A DNA stretch of 64,000 nt from Heterotrichella gracilis (GCA_032358255.1 JAULBX010004221.1:1-64000), one strand, 5' to 3'; positions 48,801 to 63,800 are shown, numbered from the stretch's first letter. Translations and numbers: made by a program. The notes: a model not told the origin generated them from the sequence alone.

Positions 48801-51800
48801 CTGAGTAGGGGCTGATGGACTTGCCACTAGATGCCACCAGGCTGCTGTACTCCATTTGCTGGATGCCAATGTACACTGCTGTTTTCTGTTCCGACGAATT
48901 GCGCAATGGCAAGTCGAGGGTGCCCTGCAGGAGTATTGGACGAGTTTCAGAGACGCACCATAATATTGAGCCACAGATGCACAAATACAGGAAAAATTGT
49001 AACAAAAAAAAATAGTGTAATATACAATAACGAGTCATTCAAACATTACAAACAAAAGTAAATTGTTTAATCAACTGACGAAAAACAAACAATTTATCAA
49101 TTTCAAACCAAGTAAATAAACCGCAAATACTTCCATACATGTACAATAACATTTAAAATTTAAGGAAAAAAGCAGATGCACAATTAAACTTAAAAGTAAA
49201 CTAACTTTAGGCTACCACCCAAGGTGCCAGACTTCCTCACCTCCAGCACAAGGCGTTGCTGTGGGTCCATAAAGCTTGCTTCCGCTGAGCTGATTGCAAA
49301 TAATTGCGCATCAAACATCCCAATATCCTCCACAATGAACCCACCAAACCTGGCTTTGGTTTGCATTGGTTGAGACATTGCACCGTCCAGATCCCATCTT
49401 GCAAAGGGCACAGCCACGATGCCTTCCTGACCACGTAGGCTGATTGAAGAGCGCTTCCCCACCTTCGATGAAATGACCACCTGCAGCATTGCACAGGGCG
49501 TGTCAACCAGATCACTGTGTCAGTCAAGAAACAGGTTCCATACCATGACGTACATGGAGAGGAACTAAACTACATGTATTCATAATTATGATCATGAGTG
49601 TTGCACCGGTGTCGCTGTTCTCTACCAAAGCGTACCTCCATGGTTGTGGCCTGTTGGTGTGTCCTGTGGGAAAACTGCACTGCCGCACTCAGAGAAACCT
49701 TGTCATCAAGCTTTGGTGCCAGCAGGCCTCCTATGTGATCTGCCAACTTTGCAACAGATGGATAATCGTAAACCAATGTGGCAGGGAGGCTGATGGCAAA
49801 CGCCAAGCCAATGCCATTTGCAATCTCAACAGCTGCCAGGGAGTCCACACTTTCAACTGCCAATTCATCTGCAACTTGCAAACATACACAACGTCAAATA
49901 TACTTTACAAACACGTGCTTCCTGGTTTATATATTAACACCCCCGATTATATACTCTATAACGTGTGCGCGCAATCCCTTGCATTTCCCTAAACCAATGC
50001 AAATGCGCTTCAGTTGAGGTTGCGCTGGGTCAGCGATGCAAAATGTGCTTACCTGCTTGTTGCACTTCAGTATGTGATGCAACAATCCCTCTTATTGTTG
50101 CTTCTAATGAACTGATGTCAACATGTTGCTGCGGTGCAGTGGTTTGAGAATCAGCTGCAGGGTTTGGATACGTTTCACTGCCAGACTTGTGAGTTGCAGA
50201 TGTGCTGCTTGGCACAGTAGTTAGCTGATCCAGGAAGTCCCATGAACCTCGTGCAGTATTGATCTTCTTGAAAACATGAACGTCAAGTTTTGCATATATA
50301 AGCTGGTCAGCATATCCTGCATATTCTGCTGCTTCCCACGCCTGAAAGAAGCGGACAATGGATAATTGTGTCAAATTGCACAAAATTATTCAGGGATGGT
50401 CAAGCACTCACTATTTTTTTTCAGGCTCCAACATGAAAACGCTGATACTCATATTGCTAAGCGTACTAGCATTTTAATTATGCTCAAGCATACCTGATTG
50501 GTTGCAAGCGGATGAATGCCAATCTTGGCCACAATGTCTGCAAAGTCTGCTGCCATCCCTGTGCCAGCAAAAGGACCAAACTGTATTGCAGTTGCGGGCC
50601 GACCAGCGTACTGCTGCTCTTTGGCAAACCCATCCAGATAGCTGTTTGCAACAGCATAGTGGCCCACTTTGGGTTGGCTCCAAACAGAGGAGATGGAGGA
50701 CAAGAAGAGCTGAGCGTTGACTGGCAGATGTGCTTGCAGTAGCAAGTGAGAGCCAACAACCTGCGGGCACATCAGCAATAGATCAAACAGAGTGCGAAGA
50801 TAAATATACTTTTAAAGCACTATAGACAGTAAGCGTCCAGGCAACAATATTTGACCAGCAATCGTACCTTTGGAGCTGCCACGCTCCACAACTTTTCATT
50901 TGTCATGCCAGCAAGCTCCTCTACACCAGTGAGACCTGCTGCTTGGACGCACAGATCGATGACCGGCAGTTCTTCCATCAACCAGTCAGCCAGCTGCCTG
51001 CAGGCCTGCGCATCTGCAACATCTAGTTGGCGAACAAAGACAGTGGTGCCCATTTCCTCAAGCTGCGTCAGCTGATCCGCTGTCAGAGTGGTACTCCGCG
51101 AGATGATGACGATACTTGTGAAGCCCTTGCCGCTGAGTGCCTTGCATATCTCCCAGCCAAGACCCTGTAGAAGAAAGGAATGGAATTGAGCAAGTTACAA
51201 TGCCTTGCATTTCAGCCTTCATTTGGACACACATAAAATCATCATCGCTTTCATACCAATTACCCACACATTTACCTTTGTCCCTCCAGTAACCAGCGCG
51301 ATTTTGGCTGTGGGCTGTGTTCGCAGCAAGGGAGTGCCTGCTTGATGCATCCTGAGGGTGTACTGTCTAGAGCCATGCAATGCAGTCACGTATGTTCCTG
51401 GTTGCATTAAAGTCTGGCACAGCGCTGACTTTGGCGGCTTCCCAGCTACATACACGATGCTGCCATACTTGCTGCGGGCTTCCATGTACAGCGTCTTTGT
51501 AAAACCTGCAGGTTTAGCTCCATTCTTTCTTGTGCTTCCCTTACGCAATACGTTTAAATTTGTAAATTAAATTCTAAATAAAAAAAAAAATCAAGAATGT
51601 ATGCACAAACTAAAATCAAATGGAACTAAAAGATCGAGTGTTCAAGCAATTTTACACATATATGATGGCAGTGATGTACTTTACCTGTGGCTGCATACTG
51701 TAAGGGCTCTGCCAAAAACTCAGAGTGCTGCATGTTGCTCACAGGCAGCACCATTGTAAATTTGTGTACGCCCGACCTCAAAAATGCACGGTACACAGAG

Positions 51801-54800
51801 GACCCAGCTGTGCTGCACAATGCATCCTTCAAACCTGCAAACAAGTAGTAAGATTTAATTCCCTCAGCAGTGTGAGTGGTTCCGCTCGTTACTATGGTAC
51901 ACGCTTTCAATGCACTCGCATACCAATGAGATAATTGTTGACATTTATTTTACGAGCTCACGCAGTGGTTCCCCACCTGATGTGCCATCTGTCTCTGGCG
52001 GTATATACACACAATTAACGTTGCTGGCAGTCTGTACAGTAGAGTGAAGCAGCAGCTCAAGTTGCTCTGCAGTGCTGCAGTGTATAGCCTGAGCATCATT
52101 GGGACTGGCGAAAGAAGGCTGCATTGTTTCCCCGGTGTAGACGATGTGTACCACTTGAATGTGATCCAGCCCTTCAGTATCAGGTGCGCAAAACGACCAA
52201 ATACTGCGAGAAGAGGACGACACCACCACCAGGATTGTGGGACTTACAACCATAAGCTGCACTGGACTGCTACCCACTGTGCTCACAGGATGCCATTGGC
52301 AGTTGAATGCTTCATTGCAGGTGGCTGCTGCAACACATGAAGCTGCAGGACTAATGAATTCACAACCAGACCAACTGTTGATGCATCCTTGTTTCAACGT
52401 GCTGTATGTTTGAGCTCCAGATTGACTCAAAACAATGTCCCTGGCTTGCAAGTCTGCCTGCTTGACAACTGCGCTGGCAACTGCCATCATGCACAACACA
52501 GTGGAATGGCCATTGGCATGTGCATGCAAGGCATTTTGAGCTTCCCACTCTGCTGCAAGAGCCATGCACTCTGCATCTGCATGCACCACCATGTGTGCAA
52601 TACCCTTCACAGTGATCTGCGGTCTCCAACTGCCAGCAACATTGTGTTGCGTAGGCTGAGCATGAAGCGTGGTATGTGGAGCAGAAGGTACAAAGCTGTT
52701 TTGGACCATTGCATCGGCAATACCGCCTGAAGGGCACTGCAGTGTGACAAGCCCTGAGCGCAGGCCGAGCTTGGCTATTGCTGAACTGGCTTGATAAGTG
52801 TTGTTGTTGCACACAAAGGCCCCAATGACTGCTGTGTCCTTGTCACTAGCACACTGATAAGCCGCTGCTGCCAGAATGCCGAAGCGCAGCGCGTTTGGCA
52901 TTGTGTCTGAACTACTAGTCCAGCAACTGTGGATGAAGGCAAGCTTTGGTTGAGACAGGTTGACCTCAAACCAGCAATCTGTGCCTGAGGTGGTGGTTGA
53001 TGGCAGCAGCGCATTGGGTGTAGGATATGGGCAGAAGTTGCTGCTCCTCAGGAGCATGCCCTTTCCAGCTGAGCCTTGAGACAGTGAACTAGCCTGAAGG
53101 GGCTGGGCAGCAATCAAGGCATGTGCATTGATGCCACTCATGCCAAACGAGCTTGTGCTAACTGCGCTGTGACTGCCCAGTGCATCAGTCAGTGCCCCAT
53201 GCTGCCTAGGCACAAGGATGCTCAGCTGTTTCTGCACTGCTGCCTCCTGTAGCGTGTTTCCAACCAGGTCATTGAGGATGCGCAGGTTGACAACTGGCGC
53301 AAATGCAACATTTCTGGCAGCTGCAGATGCCATGATGAGGCCAGCAAGGCCAGCTGCACCTTCCGTATGTCCGATGCATGACTTATTGGACAGTGCAACC
53401 ATCCGTGAGGACCCATGTTGTCTGCCATGCAGTGCGTTTGCAACAGCACTAGTCTCAATTGGGTCACCCAGTGCGGTTCCTGTTCCATGCATGGAAATTG
53501 CCAAAACCGTCAAGTTGGGTGAAGCGGCTTCAGCCCTGGAGAGTGCAGTTTTAATAAGTGCAGTTTGAGCTGGTCCACTAGGAGCTGTCAGTGCACTGGA
53601 CCTTCCACCTTGGTTGACAGCTGTGGAGAGGAGGCATAGCTCATGGCTTGAAGAGCCCTTTTGAATGACAATCACACAGCAACCCTCTCCCCTGCCATAG
53701 CCATCAGCACTGCTGTCGAATGTTTTGCATCTGCCATCAGCCGACAAAGCCTGCAAAATAAAAACAAAACATCATAATTGCAAGATTATAACATGTGTTC
53801 GGTAGCCACTAGAATTTTGCGCAGTCACATTAAATTAATAAAATAACAGTACAATTCTATAACATCACAACATAATTCTTTAATATTTAAGTTTCAGAAA
53901 AGTTTAAGAGTTGACACCGCAGCACTGCATACAGACATGTAGAGCACAAGTATGTCTGGAGAACCACACTGTACAGGCATATGTACACAGAAAAATATAT
54001 TATAAGGCTTAATCCCAATCTATTTTCCCCCAAAATGGTGTGCGTACCTGAAGCTGGCTGATGCCTGCAGTTGTCTGGGGCAAGAGCATCATATTCACAC
54101 CACCTGCTAGTCCAGCTTGCGCTTCATCTAGCAGAAGAGCTTGGTGTGCCATATGCGTGGCAATCAATGAGGAGGAACATGCGGTGTCGCTCCCCACACA
54201 TGGACCTTGGAGGTTGAACTGGTACGAGATACGACCTGCGATGTGTATATAATTAAGTAAGAAACAAAACAAAAACGTCACCAATGAAAATCTTGGAAAT
54301 AGATCTTGCAAAATGCATTTTGAAACAGAATCTCGACAGAAACGGAAGTAGGTAAATGCGCTGCCTCATCTTTATTATGAGAGCTGTGTTTGATAAAGAG
54401 TCTCTGAGATTCAGAGAGCAATGGAGTGCCAATTAATAAAAATAGAAATAAAACAAATTCATTGTGTATTTCTACCATACCTGCCATGTATGGAAGTCCA
54501 CTCCCAGTGAATGCTTGTGCAGGGATCTTGGCATTGTACGCAGATAAGATGCTGATGTACTCATGGTACATACAGCCAATGTACACTCCTGTGCTCTGCG
54601 TAGGCAGCGTGGCAACTTGCCCACTTGTGGCTGTGGCTGCTAGCTCCAACAACCACCTCTGCTGCGGGTCTGTTGCGGCTGCTTCTGATTCTGGAACCTT
54701 GAACAAAGCCGCATCAAATGAATACGGACTGGCGCAGAATGCACCAAATCTGGTACTCATCTTGGTCTCAGTTGGCATGGATACAGGGGAGTAATGTGCA

Positions 54801-57800
54801 TCAATGTCCCAGCGATGAAGGGAAACAACCGTTTGCACATTCTCTCCATGCATGAGTGCATCCCAGAAACCAGCATCTGAGTGTGATCCTGGATACCTGC
54901 AGCGCGCAAGAAAAATATAAATACCTGCAATGGTTTGGCAAGGATAAGGATAAAGAGTTCATAAAAATGGCCAATTTTATCATCCAAATGTGCGATCAAA
55001 TATAGAACATGGGTGGAGGAACACATTCAGATTGTGAGTGACAATTGCTCCATGATCACTTACCTGCTGGCAACAGAAGACACACTCGCGGTACTGACTG
55101 CAGATTGTGCGTTTAAAGTCGCATCCAATGCCGCAACCAGAGGCATGGTGGTTGTGTGCTGCAGCGATGGGATGCTGGAGAGGCGACCCTCAATGTTCTG
55201 ACTGATTGCCGCAATGGTAGGACAGTCAAACATGAGTGTTGCTGGGAAATCCATGAAAAACCTAGCGTGCAGCATGTTCTTCAAGTCTTCAGCAGCTATC
55301 GAGTCCAGTCCAGCTTCCATCAGAGGTTGGTCCATGGACACAGCAGTGCCAAGCAGCTGCTGCACGAGGCTTTGCACCTCAGGAGCTACACGTAGTTGTA
55401 CCTCTGGCCGATGCTGTGCCACTTGTGTGGCTGATCCAGCTGAGGCCACAAGGTGCTGAATATGTTGAGATATCTGTGCAATGGTGGGGTAGTCAAACAT
55501 GACCGTTGCAGGAAGTGCAACTGCAAATTTCTGCTGCAGCGTGTCTTTGAGCTCCACAGCGGATACTGAATCAATTCCAGACTGCATCAAGGGCTCATCC
55601 AGACCAACATCGCGCAGCGCAAAGCCTGCCACAATGCCCTGTACATCCTGCTGAATCCACAGAGGCATGGGCAAGGTTTGCGGTCCAGTTGCCACCTTTG
55701 GCTGAGCTTCTTCCGCTGCAATTGCTACCACCTTGGCCAATGGAAGGTCAAGCAGCGTCTTCAGCATGGCAGGCAGAGCTAGGTGGTTACCGGTGACATT
55801 GAAGGCAGCCACACATGCATGTTGCAGGCTTGGCAGTGCATGTAGCATGGTGTTGAAAATTGACAAGCCTGTTGCTGCACCCATGAGGCGTAACCCAGCA
55901 GCCTCCATGCCTTCCGCAATGCGCTGCGGCTGAGCCATACCGGTGGCCCAGGGACCCCACATGATGCTCATAACTGCCACTCCTTGGCTCTGCAGCTGGC
56001 TTCCCACAGCGTTAAGCACCTGGTTGGATGCACTGTACATGGCCTGCCCGGGCGTCCCAAGGAGGGCGGACAGTGATGAAAATAGCCACAAGGCGCATGC
56101 GTTGGAACGGGTTGCAGCTGCAGTAATGTTGCTGATGCCGCTGGCCTTGGGAGCCATGACCTGTATGAGGTCGGTGCGGGTCTGCTTTGCAATCAGGCTG
56201 TCACGGAGCACTCCAGCAGCATGCAGCAGGTGGCATCGGTCCTGGCGGGCGCACACCTGTGCATCTGATGGAATAGCCACATCAGTCTGGTGGATGGAGA
56301 TCGCTGCGGTTGGGTGCATGGTGGGTTGGATGCTTGCATGTGCGCTCCTGGAGAGCACATGGACTGTGACAAAGGTGGAAGCCCAACTGGTGAAGACGCC
56401 ACCCACTCCGCCACCGCCCCCTGTGATCCACATGCTGTGGGCGGCGGCTCCAGGCGCGCCAGGGCTACTACTACGCTGTTTGCGCGTGCCCATTGCTGGA
56501 TGTAGCGCTTGGATGAGCGTGGATGAACCGGCATCCATTGCAATCCCAGGGGTGCTGCTGGTGTGGGTTGGAAAGCTGCCGCCTGCATGACCTGGAGCAG
56601 CGCTGTCGAGCAGGGTCAATGCACCCACCATTGTGGGCTTTTCCTGCTGAGCTACGCCCCACACACCCATCACCATAGCCGCCTCCTGGCTGGATGGTGT
56701 CGGAGCACAGCTGGCAAAGGGGGAATATGCTACTGAGGCAAAACAAGGGGAAGTCACTGCGCGCACTTGCTGCAGCAGGCTGACCAGGGAGGCAGCCAAA
56801 TGTGGAGGGGAGGTCGTGGATAAAGCCACCTGGTGCCCATTGATCACCATGCAAGGCTGCTGGGGAGTGGGCGATGCTTGCAGCTGTGGTGCAATTCCGC
56901 TGGTCACCCACGTCAGCTGATATACAATGGGCAGCGCAGGCGCTGCTTCTGTGGGCGCTGTTGCTGTACCTGCGGAAGCAAAAAAGACGGGTTTATATAG
57001 TTATAGAAAGAATATCTAGCAAGCACCGGCTTGTGTCATATCATGGTGCTGTTGTCAAATACAAATGGCAAGTTAGCAACAAAACGAATTCAGGGGGATT
57101 ACTGTTAACTATTCAGACGACCACTGATCACTGGTTATTTGACCAGCTGTCTAGGTGCAGCAGAAGTATATTTACCTGTGATAACAGCAGTGGTTGTGTG
57201 TAAGACATGTGACCCCAGCTGTCGGTACACAAGTCCTCTGATTCCCATCACAGGTGCCCCTCCTGTTCCCAAGTTGAAATCAAAGCACGCTGCCTGCCTG
57301 TCGGGCAGCTGCGCACTGGCCGAATAGGTGTTGGCGCCACCCATGCTGGATGCGTGCATTTGGAAACTGCCAATTTCTGTTGGAACAGCTGTCACTGTAG
57401 CATGGCCATCCGCTGGGGAGCGGCTAGTGAAGACTATGCACAGCTGGGTGCAGTTGTCCACAATGGCTGGGTTGCAGTGGAACTGGCCCGGCTGCATATC
57501 AGGCAGCCTGCGCACAAGGCCGATGCATGCGCTGGGTGGTGTGGGTGTCGCACCCAGTACCCAAGCTGCATGCAGGCTATGAGAAGGCGGAGTGGCTGGT
57601 TGGAAGGTGTTGGCGCACAGAGCAAAGCTGCCTGCGATGTGCTTCCTGTGGCTTGGCATGCCTGTAAGAGATAACATAAACATAGTGTTAAATAAAATAG
57701 AATAAATATGTAAATATAGAAAGAGGTACTAAAAAAGAGCATAGTAATTGAATATAGACAACGCTAAAATTAATAGATTCACAAGCTAACGAAGCAGCCT

Positions 57801-60800
57801 GTTGTGGAACAGGGGGACACATATAAAAACCATGGGAGTGAATTATGACAAGGGCATTACCCTTTTGTTCACTATTTCCCTCACCTGTGGTGGAGGACTG
57901 CAGGCTGATGGACCCCCGCGAGACATCAAGGGAGGCACATGTGATCAGCTGCGCAGGGGAGGAGGACGGCACCACCATGGGGGCGGCGATACTGGCCCCG
58001 CTCAGGACGCACTGATTTGCCTCGCCCACCGAGCACGCGCCAGCTGCCGCCAGGGCCAGCTCAAACATTGCTGCCCCGGGGACCAATCGCCTGCCGCCCA
58101 CCTCGTGGTCTTGGAGGTAGGCTGTGGCGGGGCTGATGGTGCCGTGGATGGTGATGGTGGTGGTGTGGGCCACGGAGCATTGCTTGAGGAATGTGTGCAT
58201 GGGCACGTTGTACCAGTGGGTGGTTGGCTGGGCAAAGAGGATCCGTGCATGGCTGGAAGTGCGGGTTGAGTAGGGTGCGGCTCCTAGAATTGCATGTGCA
58301 TTCGTGCCCTGGAAAGCAAAGGCACTCACACCACCCACGGCTGAGGAGCCAAACCCAGGCATGGTGAACCCTGTCCCTTGGCGTGAAAAGTGCTGCCCCG
58401 CGGCAGCGGTATTGTGGCCCCCCTGCTGGCTGAAAACGCTAGCCACATGCGCGTTGACCGCTGTGAGGTGCCTGATTGGAGCAGACAGGCAGCTGGAAAA
58501 GGCACGGCTGAGGTTGGCAATCCCGATGGCCCCTGCTGCAGGCTCAGCATGCCCGACATGCGACTTGGTTGCGAAGAAACGCACGTGGGTGGACTGCGGC
58601 GGGCCGCGGAACACTGCTGCAGCTGCGCTGACCTCAATGGGGTCTCCCAGGGCAGTGCCTGTGTAATGCAATAATTAAAAAGTAAATTTATAATTGATAA
58701 TAAAATAGTAATTGATAAGAGTATTATTTGAAAAAACTTCAATGTACTATTGATAAATGAATACGTGCAACTGAAACGAATAAAAAATTAAATGCGTAAG
58801 CCGGCTGTCACGGTGCGGGTTGTGCGGGTTGAGGAAGACCAATCAGCCAAGAGGAAGGCATTGCCCGGCTGTCCTTTATTTCCCTACCTGTGCCGTGCAT
58901 CTCAAGAGCTTTCACTTGATGGGGTTGGACGGCTGCAGAGGCAAGGGCTTGACGGATGACGCGTTGCTGGGAGGGGCCATTGGGTGCGGTGAGGGAGCTT
59001 GAGCGTCCGTCCTGGTTGACGTGGGAGCCCAGGAGGATGAACCCTTGGGAGGATGTTGGTGTAGCGGTGGGTGAGGAGGAGCCTGGCTGCAGGTAGACCA
59101 TCAGGCATGCCTCGGCCCTGCAAGAATTGGAATGGTGAAGTGAGTTTACATAATTTATGAGGGGTGTGGCAAACAAATTTGGTGTTTCGTGGGTTAGATA
59201 TTTTCCAGGGATGTTTTTAGACCTTCAAGAGAGGCCAACCCCAGACTCGTGAATCTAGACACTATGAGGCCCTGGCAATGACCTATAACATACCAGGTAA
59301 AAATGGTACAAGTAAAAATAAAAGTACAAATTCAAATAGAAAAGATCAAAATATGGAGATAAATAAGTGTGCAAAAAATATTGTAATAAATATGAAATGG
59401 ATTAAAAATATATTTGAGGTTGTAATTAGAAAGGCCAAACCTCAAACAGTTGCGCACCCAAAATCGGCATCAGCCAGCATGGCCGTGACATACCTGACAT
59501 AGCCATCTGCCCTCTGGTCCAGCGTCTTGCACCTCCCGTCCATTGCCAGCATGCCTGCCACCTGGGTTGCAGTGGTGGTGCTCTCAGCCATGAGCACATT
59601 CACGCTGCCAGAAAATGCGCACAGCGCGCTGGAGACCACTGTCTGAGCTGCGGTGTGTGTGGCCACCAAGGCGGAGGAACAGGCTGTATCCATGCTCACT
59701 GCGGGCCCCTGGAAGCCAAAGCTGTAGGAGATCCGTCCAGCTGCCACGCTGAAGGGTGTGCCTGCCACCACGGTAAACATATGAGTTAGTACATCATTTC
59801 TTACATTTCTTCCTTATAATAAAAATAAGATATTGAAATATTTATGCACATTGAATATTGATATAATCATGCACATTGAATATTGATATATTCATGCACA
59901 TTCATATTGATATATTCATGCACATTCCTGCAATATGTTCATTTTGTGACTGTCAAAAAAATATTGTAATCATGTAAAATCTTATATGTCCCTACCTGTG
60001 GCTGAGAAGGAGCTGATCGAGGTGATGTGGGAGGCAGACAGGGTGACGTGCTCCTGCTGCTGGATGGTGACATATACTGCGTGGTCATGGTCGGCTGCGC
60101 GGCTGGCGGCGTTCACTGCAACGTATGTTGACAAGGACATCTGCAAACAACACAAAAGCACCCTGTGAAGTTAAGGCAAATCACTGTGTGTAAGTATCTT
60201 GTAAAATTGGTGCCTTGTTGTTGTATGCGCCTCTACCTATTCAGTTGCCCACGCAAGCATTGGTACTAACAGACTTTCACCTATATGCTTAAAATAAAGT
60301 TTCAGGTCAAACAGAACACATTGTTTTTTTACAAGTCATTACCTCAAGCAGGAGCCTTTGCTGGGGATCCATCAAGTGCGCCTCAGTGGAGGGAATACCA
60401 AACATATGGGCATCAAAAGACTCGATAGCCAGCATGAAGTTGGAAAACCTGAAATGAACGAACAATCTTTGCTTAAAAATGTGTTGTATCGGCATTATGG
60501 CAGAGATGAAAGTTAATAGAGAGGAACTTACCTGACTTTCATTTCTTTGAACAAGGGGTTGAAAGCCTCCAGATCCCATCGTGCAAAAGGCACAATGCTG
60601 ATTGCATCATCTGCAGTTGGTTGGCTTGAAACAACATTCCCATTGCTTGTGTGTCTGTCAAAAATCTGTGCCTGTGTGCAAGAACAGTTTCTATGTTGCA
60701 CTAAATAATTCCATTTGTTTATATTGAAAATAAATTGTATGGCAGCATAGAGTGAACTGGATATTATTATTAATGATTATTGAACAAGTGTTATATTAAC

Positions 60801-63800
60801 GACACGCAAAAAGAAGGACCAAAGCAATGCCTTGCCCAGGGATGTGGAAGCATTTTTGCACAAGCTTACCTGCACAATTGTGGTACCCACAGTAATAGAT
60901 GCACTGAGTGCGGCTGCCAGAGGTTGTACAACATTGCTGTGCTGCTGGTGAAGGGTGCTTATGGCCTCCGTTACAGCCTGGATGGATGGGTAGTCGTAGA
61001 ACAGTGTGGCTGGAAGCGTGAGGCCAAGGGCTTGCCCAATCCAGTTTGACAGCTCAACAGCACTCAGAGAGTCCACCTTGGAAATGTCAAAACCTTGCAC
61101 ATCACCCGTGATCTCGGCACACGCCCTTTCAACCACAGTCTGTATGTCCCTGTGGTTGAAAGCGTTGAGAGCTTTGGAACCGACTGGTGGTGAGACAGGG
61201 GTCAATGCAGAATCTGCCAAAGCAGCCGATTGGGAGACTGGTCGCTTGTCCAAGCGGTCAAGCAAGTCCCATTGGCCTCTTGCAGTGTTGACTGCCTTGA
61301 ACCGCTTGACATCCAACTTGACGTGGAGGCAATTGGCGACATTCCCTGGCTGGCTGATCAAGTGTTTCACCTGAACACATGAACAAACGGCGTCAAATAT
61401 CAATGCTTGACACTTAACATCCTCACAGCTAGTCACATATCCTGATTGTATTGCTGTGGGCATACCTGTTGTGGCTTAAAGGGGACTATACCCATTTGCT
61501 GTAGGGCTTCTTTGTAATCAGCGGCAAGTCCAACGCCTTCAAATGGCCCCAACTGCAAAGCCACGACTGGCATTCCAGACCCATGTGCGATGCTTGCAAT
61601 TCCATCAAGAATGCTGTTTGCAGCAGAGTAATGGCCCGCACCTGCAAAATGGAGGGAAGAATGTTTAAACATATGTAAAATATGTGCTAATATTTACTTG
61701 CTTCTCCTCAAAATGAAATGCCCTATCAATTAATAATTTCTGTGATTTAACATGTGGATACAACATATAAATATTGAAAATTATTTTGACTCATGCCAGC
61801 GGGGCGCCCCAATGGCTGATTATATATTCGATCTTCTGCAGAAATACCTATAATAGTACTATTCAAATTTTGATATGTCTACATAAAATATGATGTGTTT
61901 TGTATCACAAAAGATGTAATCTTACCCCACTGACTCCAGACAGCTGATGTTGACGACAGCAGCACATTGCTTTCTGTTGGGGGTAACTCCTCCAGGAAGG
62001 ACATTGCACCCACAGCCTGCGCACAGAAGAGGTATTGAGTAAACCCATAGATGAGTGTTATTTATTATTTCAATGTCCTCTGTATCAGTTTGTGTTGAAA
62101 ATGAGAGCAAATGCAGGATAGTGTCATGTACACAATGGGTCACCTTGGGTGCGCAGAAATAAAACTTTAAACCCAAAACCCCCATTAACTAGCCAGTGTC
62201 TCTCACCTTGGGTGCACAGACCCTCTGTAGGACCTCGGGCGTCATATCCTTGAGCTCATCATAGGCACTGATGCCAGCAGCGTGCACAAACTCCTGTATG
62301 TAGGGCAGGTTCTCACGTGCCCAGTCACACATTGCTTTGCATTGACGGGGATCAGATGCATCCCCACGCAAAACGTGGACTTCTGTCCCGGCTGAGGTCA
62401 ATTGGTTCAGTTCCTGCTCTGACAGACTTCCATTTCGGGATGTCAGCACCAATAGCTTGCATCCTAATTCTGCAGCTTGTTGAGCGTATTGCAGGCCAAG
62501 ACCCTGCAGAAAATTGCTATGATCAGCCAAGCAGCATACTAGGCTAGTAGCAAATCATAGTGAGCATGTGCAATCCTTGCCCAGATTTTCCACTCCAACA
62601 CCTACAAATTTTACAACAAGTACCATAAACGAATTATAATGAAAACTGTATTCCGCATTAAATACCACATAACAAACACCCCATTCCAATATGCTACAAT
62701 TATTATATTTCATCATCTTGTTGTACAGTATTTAAACACGTCACAGCTGAGCCTCACCTTGGTCCCGCCTGTTATCATGATGCTCTTTGCAGCGGGTTTG
62801 CGCCTGGCCTCCACCTGGCTACCTGCCTGAACCAGGCGCATGGCATATGTCCTGCCATGCTGATATGTCAGTGCATATGCGCTGCTGCTGTACATGCATT
62901 GCAACTCTGCAGGGCTCAGTTTAGCACCATTGGGTGGCAAGTAGATGCAAGGCCCATATGACGAGCGCTGCTCCAAAAATAATGTCTTGTGCAGACCTGT
63001 CAGCGCAGCAATTGGGGCATCACTCAATATTTTCCTTACATTTAGGAACAGGCTATTATCTTAGCAAGGCTGTCAAGCAAAAATGCGAAGATATTTACCC
63101 ACAATCGTATTGCCAGAATTCTTGAACAAGACATTTAAAGGTCACAGCGCATCAGTGAAAAACAAAATACTTCACAAGCTTATAAACTTGATGTATAGGT
63201 TAGTTATCAGGTACAGAAAATATGAGACGCACCCGATGCTGCGTTCAGAAAAGCTTGATTTCTTGTGCTACATGTACTACTGCCATCTGACATTGGATTG
63301 CAACGAGATATCAGACCCAATCTCATGGTTGCTGCGGGAGGTTTTGCAAAGCCATGCACGCCAGAAAGCAGGGCTAGTTCCGATAGGTTGCCTGCAAAAG
63401 AAACCAGTAGGCTTCAGCACCAATAAAATGCATCTGCGCCCAAAGTATATTATCAGTTCCCACCCATCCACCTATACTCACCCATGTTGTTTCTCTGCAG
63501 ATTGGATTGCACTGCCAAGCATCCTGTTGCATTTTTGCTCGCCACCAGTTGTAACAGACCCAATCCTGCATCTGCATTCTCATGGGCGTTGTGTCTCAGA
63601 AGTTCACCATTTATGGTCATTGCCTCTGGAGCAGGTTGCAAAGGGGTGCAATGGCTGATATCCACCACATCAGACAGCTGCACGTCAGAGCCATCGCTGC
63701 TGATGAAAAGCCATGATGATGGGCTGTCAGTTGCCGCCTTGAGGCTGACTGGAAGCCACTGGACCATGTAGTCTGAGTCTGCGCACTCAATGCTGTGGTA

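Larger units (their letters stand above)
55060..60671 (-). other. PKS module 1 (type A): KS-DH-KR-ACP-ACP
   Basis: [12 protein letters not shown] (60532-60671), [10 protein letters not shown], Cys in [10 protein letters not shown] near 59680, [17 protein letters not shown] and [10 protein letters not shown] follows directly with an intact HxxxGxxxxP motif ([11 protein letters not shown], about 58100) and NPAIVDN in its second half. [11 protein letters not shown] and MYSASNQ. Two ACPs in tandem: [10 protein letters not shown] (Ser near 55567) and [10 protein letters not shown] (near 55301). Of the DH domains in the window this one alone keeps every expected residue, so the module should give a double bond. 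Confidence 0.9.

Noticed and set aside
52480-52530. GHS in the frame after KS2 ([12 protein letters not shown]), as a possible AT
   Set aside because: No GHSxG, and none of the surrounding AT motifs; the region fits a decayed DH/KR linker.
55943-56590. Plus-strand open frame of 215 codons
   Set aside because: Antisense shadow of the PKS KR1 exon.
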